From: Bacteroidota bacterium
GTDB taxonomy: Bacteria > Bacteroidota > Bacteroidia > NS11-12g > UBA9320
Assembly (NCBI GenBank): GCA_002746305.1
Contig: NVWV01000003.1
Coordinates: 322,501 to 386,500, forward strand
DNA: 64,000 nucleotides
Direction of reading: 5' to 3'
Shown here: positions 1 through 8,549 of the stretch, piece by piece
Layout of the letters: each line of letters begins with the position of its first letter
Numbering within the stretch: position 1 is the first letter of the stretch
The notes under the pieces: generated by a model
The model's database searches: none
Told to the model about the DNA's origin: nothing
What the model saw: only the letters and a program-made list of their open reading frames with translations
Program-made: the position numbers and the translations under genes

Positions 1-27
1 ATCCCATTTTGTCGTATTTTTGGTGAA
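1..27 (+). repeat. Direct repeat 1, left copy (promoter remnant)
   Basis: These 27 bases are identical to 1762-1788, where the same sequence is the promoter of the TlpA-like gene. Here the -7 motif TATTTTTG (15-22) is followed by GTA instead of ATG, so no gene starts. The copy may extend left beyond the window. Together the two copies bracket the minus-strand secreted-protein gene 230-1732. Confidence 0.85.
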
Positions 28-229
28 GTAAAAGCGTATAAATGGGTCTGAGAACGGGGGGCGGGGTAAATTTACACCTCCAACTGGTGGCTTATTTAAC
101 CATTACAACAATGAAAGAAGACCTCAATTATGAGATACGTGATAGCAGGGATTTAATAGCTGCTTAAAAATGAATAAAGCTTGACTTGCATTTGAACAAT
201 AATTGTTCTCACAATTTGAGATATTCACC

Positions 230-1732
230 CTAATCTACACTGTACTTTGCGAGTCTATGATAGCCAGATCCTCCAATAGATAAATACAAGTCATTGCTAT
301 TTCTGCTTTTACCTGAATACCCACATTCGATAAAAGTCCTTTTGTCTACTTTCTCATAAGTAAGCAGTGTTTCAAAATTCAGCTTCTTTTCCTTCGTATT
401 TAGAATAGCAGATGTAATGCATTTTTTGGAAGATTCGGAATCATAATACTTTGTGTTGTAATCAAAAACAAAATGAATATTTCCTTCTTGATCTGTGACG
501 TGACTAAATGACCTATCTCCAGAATAAATAGTAGCTTCCTTAGGTATTTTCAAACCCCAACTAAAATCTCCTTGGCTGTCAAGAGAAAACACACACAGTT
601 CAGCTGTATATCTAAGAGTATAGCCTTCCCCAATGGAATACCCTCTATCTCTTTCGCCAAAGAAAATGATTGATCCATCAGAAAGAACTTCATAATTGAT
701 GGACGTTAAATCAATACCATAATTTTTAGTTCGTCGAAAGTCTTCAATACTTTTTAAACCTTTTTCTGTAAATCCTTGCTTCTCATAATCTGAGTCAATT
801 TTACCACTAAATGATCGGACAATTTCCTTTTTGTCAAAATCATATTCAAGGAAATAGACCTCTTCAGTATATCTACCTATACTCGCTGCAAGTTGAAAAT
901 TTCCTGTAGTATCAAACTTGAGACTAGTTGCTGCCCCTAATTTCTCGATGTCCTGTGAATAGACTATCGTTCCATTTTCATCTAATAAAACTAGTTTTGT
1001 AAGAGTAGGTTTCTCACTATTTATTAAACCCATCTCACGAGAACTGGTTGAACTACTTGCCGTTCCCCTTCTCATTTTATCAATAAAGAGCATAGCAACC
1101 TCTCCTTTCTCTGAAACAGCTATTTTTTTAATGCCAAAATAAAGTGGCAAGTCCAAATCATCTACAGATGTAACATTCCATACTAATTCTAAGTTTTCAT
1201 CCAATACCGAAATCTCAATTTGCTCAGGTTGTGGGATTCCATCAACCTTAGCGTAAAACGGACGATGGTAGGCACATCGCATATCATTTTCCGACCATTT
1301 TAAAACAGGAAAATCATATTTATGACGTTTCATTTCAGAATAATCTCCAGTATTGATCTCATTGAATGTTCCATCTCTAAATGTCTTTTTGTTAATTACC
1401 GCTGCCTCCATGTTTTCTATTTTGGATTTCATAACCCCCGTCAAGATTTTAGTATGAAAAAAGTTCTTCTCATTATATGCGAATCCGTCCTCTTGGTAAA
1501 AAAGACTAAGTGGCTTGATGGTAGGGACTAGGTTTTTGTATATTACCAAACGGTCGCTTTTCACCTTTTCATCACGCAATATGACATGACTATTATCTGC
1601 ATAGATGAACTCAACAATGCTATTCTTAGTTTTAATTTTGGGTCCTAGTTTGAATGTGAAATCATTTTGTCCAAGACAAGGTAGTACTAGGAGCTGGAAG
1701 GTGATGATAGTTAAAATGTATTTTGCTTTCAT
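230..1732 (-). CDS. Secreted protein of unknown function (500 aa)
   Basis: I do not recognise a family. The protein begins with a clear signal peptide (MKAKYILTIITFQLL...CLGQ, cleavage near residue 22), so it is exported. The frame is open up to 1807, but the ATG at 1732 places the signal peptide at the N-terminus and is the better start. The body alternates short beta-rich stretches of the type 'v.LDENLELVW', 'G.I.FFGERD', 'D.EGNIHFVFDY', which suggests a beta-propeller or similar repeat fold. There is no T9SS sorting domain; the protein ends in AKYSVD. A weak -7-like TAAGTTTT lies at 1744-1751 on the minus strand. The gene is enclosed by two copies of a 27-bp direct repeat. It resembles the gene at 8550-10046 in length, export signal and overall texture, and may be a distant paralog (inference). 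Confidence 0.8.
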   Translation of the reverse strand: MKAKYILTIITFQLLVLPCLGQNDFTFKLGPKIKTKNSIVEFIYADNSHVILRDEKVKSDRLVIYKNLVPTIKPLSLFYQEDGFAYNEKNFFHTKILTGVMKSKIENMEAAVINKKTFRDGTFNEINTGDYSEMKRHKYDFPVLKWSENDMRCAYHRPFYAKVDGIPQPEQIEISVLDENLELVWNVTSVDDLDLPLYFGIKKIAVSEKGEVAMLFIDKMRRGTASSSTSSREMGLINSEKPTLTKLVLLDENGTIVYSQDIEKLGAATSLKFDTTGNFQLAASIGRYTEEVYFLEYDFDKKEIVRSFSGKIDSDYEKQGFTEKGLKSIEDFRRTKNYGIDLTSINYEVLSDGSIIFFGERDRGYSIGEGYTLRYTAELCVFSLDSQGDFSWGLKIPKEATIYSGDRSFSHVTDQEGNIHFVFDYNTKYYDSESSKKCITSAILNTKEKKLNFETLLTYEKVDKRTFIECGYSGKSRNSNDLYLSIGGSGYHRLAKYSVD

Positions 1733-1761
1733 ACTGCAATGATAAAACTTAGAATGATTCC

Positions 1762-1788
1762 ATCCCATTTTGTCGTATTTTTGGTGAA
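1762..1788 (+). repeat. Direct repeat 1, right copy
   Basis: Exact copy of bases 1-27. It includes the promoter -7 element of the gene starting at 1789, so this copy is functional and the left one is probably the remnant. Confidence 0.85.
1776..1783 (+). promoter_or_regulatory. Bacteroidota -7 element TATTTTTG
   Basis: Matches TAnnTTTG and ends 5 bases before the ATG at 1789, so transcription is predicted to start at or next to the start codon (leaderless mRNA). Confidence 0.6.
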
Positions 1789-3396
1789 ATGAATACCCTA
1801 AGGTCACTCATACTTTTCCTCGCCATTTTTTATTCTCTAGTGAGCTTTGGTCAACTTTCGGGTAGTTTTAAAAATTATGACCATGCTAAAAACAGGGACA
1901 TTGAGGTGAAACTCTACTATCAATCCTATATTTCACATCACCAAGAAGAAGTAAATATCAGGCCAGATAGTTTGGGGAAATTTGAGATAACTCTTCCTGA
2001 AAAAATGAGCAATCAGGTGCTGTATCTTAACATCCCAAAGTACTATAGCGGTACTATTATCATTAACAAGGGATTGCATATCTCACTCAACGCAAAAAAG
2101 AAAAAAAACTTGGTTGGAATGGTTCATAGCAAAGGACTGCTTAGCGGTCCAGATGCTGATATGGTATATTATTGGAACAAGTCATACACTACATCATTAA
2201 GTAAGTTTTCAAAAAAAAGAGTTGACTTGGTCTTTTACTCGAAAGACTCTGCACATTTAAGGCTCCAAAAACGTATACAATTACATCAAGAATATCTAGT
2301 AGAAATCGAAGAGTTCATTTCTAAAAGAAAATCTACCTATGGAGGTATAATCAAGGACGATTTTATCGCTAAGTACTACTACGACCTATTAGTACTTGGC
2401 TTCTCTACCCCTCTAGAGGATCGGCTTATTCAAGAAATTGCCAATACAAGTTTTATACATTCCAGTATGTATACAATGGAAATGAATTCATTTTTATTTT
2501 ATCAGTTGTTTTATGGTAAATCTCTTGATAATAGGAGTCAAATAGAACACACAGTCAAGCCTTATATCCCTGAACAAGAACAATCAAATTTCTCACTGTT
2601 TTTAGATGAATATGTTAAAAAAATAAACCGAGAATCGTATGACAAGCATATCTATGATTTGGGAATCATAGACTATTTAACGAAGTATGAGAATGAGATT
2701 TTCAAATACAGAATTAGTGCATTGAACGATAAATTATTGTCGTATAAAATTACACCTAATAATCATCTATTAATGGCCGGAATTCCAAAACAGATATGGG
2801 AACGGGAACTCTATTTTAACGAGTTTGAGCACTTGATTACAGAAGGTTGGGCCAAGGCAATCATATCCAAGATAAAAGCGGATGATGAGCATCTAACCAA
2901 GGAACTTCTAGCAATGCATATTACTGACCAAAGTAATACTTTAGGGAGTCCAGTTGGGCACAATGCTACAACCAACATGTACAATTGTATGCAGGATAGT
3001 TTATCTGAACTATTGGATGCCATAAAAAATGAATACAAGGGTAAAACCATCATAGTAGACCTTTGGGGTACTTGGTGTGGCCCATGCATTAGAGACATAA
3101 AAACGAGTAAAGAGAGAAAAGTAGAACTACAAAAAAGCAATGTAGAGATAGTCTACCTCTGTGAGGGGAAAGGTAGTAAAATTGGTTTTTGGAAAGAGAA
3201 AGTAGTACAACTAAAGATGACTGGGAATCAACTCTTTTTATCTCCATCTCTTACTAATCAGTTTCTAGAAAAATTTGAGATAACAGGTTACCCTAGCCAT
3301 GTAATAATTGATAAAAATGGAAAATATCACCTTGATGAGGAGCACTTTATTAGCAGAATAGATATCGAGGAGTTTTTGAAAGTATATGCTCCTTAG
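1789..3396 (+). CDS. Exported TlpA/thioredoxin-like protein (535 aa)
   Basis: N-terminal signal peptide (MNTLRSLILFLAIFYSLVSFGQ). The first about 400 residues form a low-similarity, partly helical domain as found in Bacteroidota TlpA-like disulfide reductases. The C-terminal thioredoxin fold carries the redox motif WCGPC with C430 and C433, and ends with a typical 'GYPSHVIIDKNGK' cis-Pro loop. The expected role is periplasmic thiol-disulfide exchange; the partner is unknown. The gene stands alone behind a -7 element only 5 bases from the ATG. The 57-bp gap to the next gene would allow co-transcription. Confidence 0.85.
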   Translation: MNTLRSLILFLAIFYSLVSFGQLSGSFKNYDHAKNRDIEVKLYYQSYISHHQEEVNIRPDSLGKFEITLPEKMSNQVLYLNIPKYYSGTIIINKGLHISLNAKKKKNLVGMVHSKGLLSGPDADMVYYWNKSYTTSLSKFSKKRVDLVFYSKDSAHLRLQKRIQLHQEYLVEIEEFISKRKSTYGGIIKDDFIAKYYYDLLVLGFSTPLEDRLIQEIANTSFIHSSMYTMEMNSFLFYQLFYGKSLDNRSQIEHTVKPYIPEQEQSNFSLFLDEYVKKINRESYDKHIYDLGIIDYLTKYENEIFKYRISALNDKLLSYKITPNNHLLMAGIPKQIWERELYFNEFEHLITEGWAKAIISKIKADDEHLTKELLAMHITDQSNTLGSPVGHNATTNMYNCMQDSLSELLDAIKNEYKGKTIIVDLWGTWCGPCIRDIKTSKERKVELQKSNVEIVYLCEGKGSKIGFWKEKVVQLKMTGNQLFLSPSLTNQFLEKFEITGYPSHVIIDKNGKYHLDEEHFISRIDIEEFLKVYAP

Positions 3397-3452
3397 TATG
3401 ATTCAATTAATATTTAAGGAGTATGTCTCCTAATCGTTAATCCAAATACCAT

Positions 3453-4664
3453 ATGAACACATCCAAAGTAACCTTTGTCAATAAACAGGGACATAAACTA
3501 GCAGCGAGACTGGAACTACCTATGGAACAAAAGCCCAAAGCCTTTACCCTGTTTGCACACTGTTTTACATGCAATAAAAACCTAAATGCTGTCCGCCATA
3601 TTTCTAATGCTCTAACACAACAGGGTTTTGGTGTGCTTCGATTCGATTTTACTGGACTTGGAGAAAGTGAGGGAGACTTTGAGGATACTAATTTTTCTAG
3701 TAACGTGTCAGATTTAGTTGCTGCTGCAGATTACTTAAGTCAAGAATATGAAGCTCCTAAACTTATTATTGGGCACTCTTTAGGAGGTGCCGCTGCATTA
3801 TTTGCTGGGGCACAAGTGGATAGTATTGAGGCTATTGCCACAATAGGTGCACCTGCTTCACCTGAACACATTAGTCACCTTTTCTCTGACCATGTGGATG
3901 AGATAAAACAACATGACAGTGTTGAAGTAATGCTTAGTGGCCGACCATTTACCATCAAAAAGCAGTTTTTGGAAGACGTAAATACTGCAAATATGACGGC
4001 AGTTCTAGACAACTTACGCAAACCTTTACTCATACTCCATTCACCTCAGGACAATACCGTAGGGATAGAAAATGCTGGTGAGATATATTCCAAAGCTACG
4101 CATCCAAAGAGCTTCATTTCTTTGGACGGGGCAGATCATCTTTTATCTCAAAAAGAGGACTCGATATATGCTGGAAGTACTATTGCCAACTGGGCTAGCA
4201 GATATATTAAAATACCATCTGAGAAAAAGTTAGAAACGGACTACCAAGTACTCACTCGCATAGGAGGGAGTGGATACACCACTCAAATTTTAGCTGGGAA
4301 ACATCACCTTATTGCTGATGAACCAGAAGCCATAGGTGGGGATGACTTCGGTACTAGTCCATATGGTCTATTATTAGCTTCATTGGGCTCCTGTACCGCA
4401 ATTACCATGAGAATGTATGCCGATAGAAAGGGCTGGCCTATTGAAGAAATAAATGTACATCTAAGTCATTCTAAGGACTATGCTAAGGACTGTGAAGAAT
4501 GCGAAATTTCTAAAGCTAAAATTGACATCATCGACCGAAAAATTGAAGTAAAAGGTGACCTAGATGAGGGTCAAATGAAACGCATGATGATAATCGCTGA
4601 CAAATGTCCAGTCCATAGAACCTTGCACAATCAAGTCCAGGTTAGAACTTCTGTAATTCACTAA
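3453..4664 (+). CDS. Alpha/beta hydrolase-OsmC fusion protein (403 aa)
   Basis: A two-domain cytoplasmic protein. Residues 1-255 are an alpha/beta hydrolase with the nucleophile elbow GHSLGG (Ser109), a likely acid in the SPQDNTVG segment, and a catalytic His in GADHLL. Residues about 268-403 are an OsmC/Ohr-like domain with its two redox cysteines (C314 in SLGSCTA and C385 in DKCPVHRTL). OsmC domains reduce organic hydroperoxides, and this fusion is a known arrangement, so a role in peroxide or acyl-ester detoxification is likely. No signal peptide. The substrate cannot be read from the sequence. Confidence 0.9.
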   Translation: MNTSKVTFVNKQGHKLAARLELPMEQKPKAFTLFAHCFTCNKNLNAVRHISNALTQQGFGVLRFDFTGLGESEGDFEDTNFSSNVSDLVAAADYLSQEYEAPKLIIGHSLGGAAALFAGAQVDSIEAIATIGAPASPEHISHLFSDHVDEIKQHDSVEVMLSGRPFTIKKQFLEDVNTANMTAVLDNLRKPLLILHSPQDNTVGIENAGEIYSKATHPKSFISLDGADHLLSQKEDSIYAGSTIANWASRYIKIPSEKKLETDYQVLTRIGGSGYTTQILAGKHHLIADEPEAIGGDDFGTSPYGLLLASLGSCTAITMRMYADRKGWPIEEINVHLSHSKDYAKDCEECEISKAKIDIIDRKIEVKGDLDEGQMKRMMIIADKCPVHRTLHNQVQVRTSVIH

Positions 4665-4744
4665 ACATGAATTACTTCCATTGTAAGATTCTGGTAAACA
4701 ACGAGATAAGAACTTACACAATTAGCCCTTCATAAAAAAGAGAT

Positions 4745-4752
4745 TACCTTTG
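4745..4752 (+). promoter_or_regulatory. -7 element TACCTTTG
   Basis: Perfect TAnnTTTG match ending 13 bases before the GTG start at 4766. It supports that GTG as the start codon. Confidence 0.6.
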
Positions 4753-4765
4753 CACCTCAATTACC

Positions 4766-5545
4766 GTGCTTCATTATACTACCCATTTAAAAGACAATAC
4801 AGCCCAATGGGTCACCTTCATACATGGTGCTGGAGGTAGTAGTAGCATTTGGTACAAGCAGATTAGAGCTTTTCAGGCAGAGTTTAATGTACTCCTTATT
4901 GACTTACGTGGTCATGGCAAATCAAAAGCTCCTATTTATGAAAAACTAAAACGATATCGGTTTGACACTATAGGTAATGATGTAATTGAGGTATTGGATT
5001 ATCTGAAAATTCAGTCTACCCATTGGGTGGGTATCTCACTGGGGACAATTGTAATCCGTGAAATTACAGAACGATTTCCCGAACGTACACGAAGCATGAT
5101 AATGGGCGGAGCTATTATGAAACTAAACCTCAGGGGACAGGTGTTAATGCGTCTTGGGGTATTGCTTAAATCTGTTATTCCCTACCTCCTTCTTTATCGC
5201 CTTTTTGCTCATGTTATCATGCCAAAAAAGTCACACAAGGAAAGTCGTAATCTATTTATTGCTGAGGCTAAGAAGTTATACCAACAAGAGTTTAAACGTT
5301 GGTTTACATTGGTTGCGGAAATTAATCCCTTACTAAAGTACTTTCGATTTACAGATACGGGATTACCCACTTTGTATATCATGGGACAAGAGGATCATAT
5401 GTTCTTACCCAGTATTACCAAACTAGTTGAAGATCACAAATCATCTACCCTCTTTGTAATTCCCAATTGCGGCCATGTTGTGAATGTTGAGCAGCCTCGT
5501 ATTTTCAATGAAAATGTAGTTGTATTTTTGAAGGGGTTGGCATAA
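4766..5545 (+). CDS. Alpha/beta hydrolase (259 aa)
   Basis: A single-domain alpha/beta hydrolase of the usual length. The oxyanion-loop motif HGAGGSS is near residue 20, the nucleophile elbow is GISLG (Ser91), the likely acid is D210 in GQEDHMF, and the catalytic His is H237 in CGHVVNVEQP. No signal peptide, so cytoplasmic. The start is GTG, chosen because a -7 element lies just upstream and no in-frame ATG precedes the HGAGG motif. The stop abuts the stop of the convergent gene at 5546 with no intergenic base and no visible terminator. The substrate is unknown. Confidence 0.88.
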   Translation: MLHYTTHLKDNTAQWVTFIHGAGGSSSIWYKQIRAFQAEFNVLLIDLRGHGKSKAPIYEKLKRYRFDTIGNDVIEVLDYLKIQSTHWVGISLGTIVIREITERFPERTRSMIMGGAIMKLNLRGQVLMRLGVLLKSVIPYLLLYRLFAHVIMPKKSHKESRNLFIAEAKKLYQQEFKRWFTLVAEINPLLKYFRFTDTGLPTLYIMGQEDHMFLPSITKLVEDHKSSTLFVIPNCGHVVNVEQPRIFNENVVVFLKGLA

Positions 5546-5986
5546 TTATTCTATTAGTCTTAGTTCAAAACCTTCGAATTCACATCTACCAAAGCATAGC
5601 CTAATTATTTTAAATCTATATTCATTTTTTCTATACCTTAATGTCAACAGTTGTTCCTTTTGGTCATATGAATAGTTGCCAAAAATGCTCTCTTTATACC
5701 TTTTATACCTACTTGATATGAGTTGAATAGCAACAAATAAGGATACATTCTCACATCCTGAACCATTTTGTTGCATTAGTAACTTTCCTTTTTTTGTAAA
5801 AGTTAAACGACCCTTACCATATCCATGGTTCAAAAGTATGGTGTCATCCACATCCCACCTAGGGGTACTATCCAGACCCAATCCTGGAATTTGATAATTA
5901 TATCCTATCAAAAAATTTGAGTAATCCTTCTGCCCAAAGACCAAAAGGGTATTTACAAATAAGAATATCGTTAACGCCTTCCTCAC
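5546..5986 (-). CDS. Small exported protein, unknown function (146 aa)
   Basis: Signal peptide MRKALTIFLFVNTLLVFGQ, then a compact domain with two cysteines near the C-terminus (LCFGRCEFEG) and two more earlier residues of interest, but no family I recognise. The start is GTG and overlaps the stop of the upstream gene by 4 bases (GTGA), the usual sign of translational coupling. It is the last gene of a three-gene minus-strand operon (7723 to 5546) whose products are all exported. Confidence 0.75.
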   Translation of the reverse strand: MRKALTIFLFVNTLLVFGQKDYSNFLIGYNYQIPGLGLDSTPRWDVDDTILLNHGYGKGRLTFTKKGKLLMQQNGSGCENVSLFVAIQLISSRYKRYKESIFGNYSYDQKEQLLTLRYRKNEYRFKIIRLCFGRCEFEGFELRLIE

Positions 5987-6591
5987 TCCAATAGGTCACT
6001 TTCAAAAATGTCCTGAGGAGAAATCATTTTATCATTCAATGGAATATCCTTTCCATACCGCAACTTGAGTTGCTCCCTTACCTCTTTACTATTTAAACTG
6101 TAATCCTTTAGCTTTTTCAAAGACCCCAGTTCTATGCCCAAAGCCCTGTTGTATATTTTCCATACGAGTTCGCTACAATAGAGTTTATCATCTCCCCAAC
6201 CAAAATAGATGTCGTAGTTCTTTCCTAAAAAGGACTTTCCTGTTGCCCACATTTTATCGGCTACTTCTGTGGTTAGTACTTTATCATTTTTCAATCTTTT
6301 CTTGCTGTACTTCCCATTTGTACCTTGTGCTATCCACTCCTTTACAGGAACTATACGTACAGGCTGAACGGCCTCCATCACTATCCATTCATCATTGAGA
6401 TTAAGTACAATTCCACAATGACTAAACTTAGAATTAGTCGCTAGTTTAATAGCTAGACTCTGAGCAGACTCTGAGTCTTGAAATACAATATCCCCATTTT
6501 GCCAATTTTCGTTTTTAAGAGAATCATTATGAACTCCTGCTCCAAGTAGGATGAACCCAAATACAAGTAAATATAAAAAAAACCTCTTCAT
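5983..6591 (-). CDS. YiiX-like permuted NlpC/P60 papain-fold hydrolase (202 aa)
   Basis: After a signal peptide (MKRFFLYLLVFGFILLGAG) comes the order typical of the circularly permuted NlpC/P60 (YiiX/YebB) group: NGDIVFQ, then the catalytic His in FSHCGIVL, then the catalytic Cys in YCSELVWKIY. Members act on amide or thioester bonds, including N-acyl and peptidoglycan-type substrates. The substrate here is unknown. The open frame reaches 6639, but the ATG at 6591 gives a proper signal peptide and sits directly after the stop of the preceding gene at 6593. Confidence 0.82.
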   Translation of the reverse strand: MKRFFLYLLVFGFILLGAGVHNDSLKNENWQNGDIVFQDSESAQSLAIKLATNSKFSHCGIVLNLNDEWIVMEAVQPVRIVPVKEWIAQGTNGKYSKKRLKNDKVLTTEVADKMWATGKSFLGKNYDIYFGWGDDKLYCSELVWKIYNRALGIELGSLKKLKDYSLNSKEVREQLKLRYGKDIPLNDKMISPQDIFESDLLE

Positions 6592-6592
6592 A

Positions 6593-7723
6593 TTATCTGT
6601 ACGTAAAATACCAAACCTGCTTTGTCCCATCCACAACATCAGTTGCTATTTTCTTAGCTGGTCTTCCAAATGCATCATATCGATATCCTACATTGGTTTC
6701 TGAGACTAGCTTACCTCTTTTAAAATTCTTTCTGATATTACTGGTAATGTCCCCTTTCACGTCAAATTCTTTGAAATACTCATAGCCTAACTTTCCCTTC
6801 CAATATTGCTTACTGTGACTTGAAGTTAGAATAGTATCATTGCTCGCAAAAGTGTAAGTGTACTCACTCATTGGTATCTCATTAGAACCCTTTACCCTTT
6901 TGTAAAGGATCATTTGATGTTTTTTATTGTACTTGAGAACCGTCTTTATCAAATTGCCTTTCTCTCCTACATAATGGTGAACTTCGGTAAGAATGCTATC
7001 CTTGTCATACTCCTTGCTAACACATACTGTAGAAGTATCCTTGTGTTTTTTTATCTCAACCCCCTCATCCTTGCATTGATAGTCCCATACAAATTTCTCT
7101 TTCCCCTTTTTATTGTAAACGGTTGTTCTTTTTTTACTCCTATTGGGATAATATTCATTGAACCATTTATAGTTTAATTTTCCCTTTTTATAGAAATAGT
7201 CGGTGCCCGTCATCGTAGTTGTATCCATCGAATTCAAAATAGTCTTACTTACTGTATCCCCATCTATATTCTGAACATACACCATTCTAGAATACTGGGC
7301 CCCATCAAAGTTTTCAATCATGGTTTCTCTTCGTTTTAGCTTTCCTTTCTTCTTATAAACTATCTCTCGATTCCATTTCACTCCTTGAAGATAATCATAA
7401 CTATAGCTGCTTAACTTTCCTTTCTTTGATCCCTCAAAGTGAGTTATTTCACCTTCATTGTTGAAGTTATATTGGTGCCAATATTTCAATTGTTTCTCTT
7501 TTCCCCGCTTATTTATCTTTGTTCTGATGACCCTAAAACTATCAATTCCTCTTTCCTTGATATATTGACTTGACCTGTTACTTCTTACAGGAAAAAATCT
7601 TTGCATATCTGGATATGAAATCACAATATATCGAGTTGACATCTCAGGTGAAGTTATATTCTGACTAAATCCAGAAAAAGTAAAATGTAGAAAAAGTAAG
7701 AAAAAGAAGCTTTTGGATTTCAT
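6593..7723 (-). CDS. Exported protein with KKGKL-type repeats (376 aa)
   Basis: Signal peptide MKSKSFFFLLFLHFTFSGFSQ; the start at 7723 is preferred over the longer frame to 7774 for that reason. The mature protein has about six imperfect repeats of roughly 20-40 residues built around (K/R)KGKL followed by aromatic-rich strands (for example YKKKGKLKRRE, YKKGKLNYKWF, NFKRGKLVSE). These resemble MORN- or YwqK/YD-like beta repeats. No catalytic motif is visible. It is first in an operon with a permuted papain-fold hydrolase and a small exported protein, and divergent from the methyltransferase gene at 7762 with only 38 bp between the starts. Confidence 0.75.
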   Translation of the reverse strand: MKSKSFFFLLFLHFTFSGFSQNITSPEMSTRYIVISYPDMQRFFPVRSNRSSQYIKERGIDSFRVIRTKINKRGKEKQLKYWHQYNFNNEGEITHFEGSKKGKLSSYSYDYLQGVKWNREIVYKKKGKLKRRETMIENFDGAQYSRMVYVQNIDGDTVSKTILNSMDTTTMTGTDYFYKKGKLNYKWFNEYYPNRSKKRTTVYNKKGKEKFVWDYQCKDEGVEIKKHKDTSTVCVSKEYDKDSILTEVHHYVGEKGNLIKTVLKYNKKHQMILYKRVKGSNEIPMSEYTYTFASNDTILTSSHSKQYWKGKLGYEYFKEFDVKGDITSNIRKNFKRGKLVSETNVGYRYDAFGRPAKKIATDVVDGTKQVWYFTYR

Positions 7724-7749
7724 ACTCCAAATAACGGATGTTTTCGCCT

Positions 7750-7757
7750 TAATATTG
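7750..7757 (+). promoter_or_regulatory. -7 element TAATATTG
   Basis: One mismatch to TAnnTTTG, ending 4 bases before the GTG start at 7762. Probable leaderless start. Confidence 0.45.
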
Positions 7758-7761
7758 CAGC

Positions 7762-8460
7762 GTGGATAACGCATTATACCTCATTCCTAATTTTATAGGT
7801 GAGTTTGACCAAGAGTATATACCTACTCGTACAATACAAAAGACTTATAAGATAAAACACTTTATAGTAGAACGTGAAAAAACGGCTCGAGCATTTCTAA
7901 AGGCAATCAAACACCCAACTCATCAAAATGATTTTGTTTTTGTAGAACTGGATAAGCACAATAACTATGTGGGTTTCAAAATGTTCTTCAATGAATTTAT
8001 TGGTGAGAATCCTATAGGTGTGCTTTCTGAAGCTGGTTTACCTGCTGTAGCAGATCCGGGGAGTGAAGTCGCTAAATATGCCCATACCAAGGGAGTAAGA
8101 GTAGTTCCTTTGGCAGGCAGTTCATCTATTTTTCTTGCTTTAATGGCAAGTGGTATGGACGGTCAAAGCTTCAAATTCAATGGATATCTTCCGCTAGATA
8201 CTAGAGACAGAATGCTTGCACTTAAAGACATGGAAATCCAGTCTCGAAGGGCTTCACAAATCTTCATGGAAACTCCTTACCGCAACAATCAATTTTTGGA
8301 TTTTTTGATTAAGAACCTACAAAATGACACCAAGCTCTGTATCGCTGTTGACATTGAAAAAGAGGGAAAAGAAACCATTATTTCAAAACCAATAAGCGAG
8401 TGGAAACCTCGTGAAATAGAGCTCCACAAAAAGCCTTGTATTTTTATTATTAAAGGATAG
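7762..8460 (+). CDS. RsmI-like tetrapyrrole-methylase-fold SAM methyltransferase (232 aa)
   Basis: Has the tetrapyrrole-methylase signature seen in RsmI (16S rRNA C1402 2'-O-methyltransferase): SEAGLPAVADPGSEV, VRVVPLAGSSSIFLALMAS and GYLPLDTRDR. It is shorter than E. coli RsmI (about 286 aa) and lacks the usual N-terminal GDIG block, as in the shorter SAM-methyltransferase group common in Bacteroidota. I therefore do not assign the rsmI symbol. The start is GTG and probably leaderless. The last 69 bases of the gene and the 4 bases after its stop occur again, identical, at 10154-10226. Confidence 0.85.
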   Translation: MDNALYLIPNFIGEFDQEYIPTRTIQKTYKIKHFIVEREKTARAFLKAIKHPTHQNDFVFVELDKHNNYVGFKMFFNEFIGENPIGVLSEAGLPAVADPGSEVAKYAHTKGVRVVPLAGSSSIFLALMASGMDGQSFKFNGYLPLDTRDRMLALKDMEIQSRRASQIFMETPYRNNQFLDFLIKNLQNDTKLCIAVDIEKEGKETIISKPISEWKPREIELHKKPCIFIIKG

Positions 8461-8464
8461 GAAT
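8392..8464 (+). repeat. Direct repeat 2, left copy (in the methyltransferase 3' end)
   Basis: 73 bases identical to 10154-10226. This copy is the genuine end of the methyltransferase gene, including its TAG stop. Confidence 0.95.
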
Positions 8465-8549
8465 GTCATTGGCACTTTTCTAAAGGAAATAAAACAAAGC
8501 CAATGTAAAGAACAGCTTAACGTAAATTATGCCTTGTTAAAAAGACAAC

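Noticed and set aside
111..167. Short ORF of 18 codons near the left edge
   Set aside because: Too short, without a -7 element or a recognisable family.
8467..8505. CATTGGC/GCCAATG inverted repeat after the methyltransferase gene
   Set aside because: Arms of 7 bp with a 25-base loop and no T run; too weak to call a terminator.
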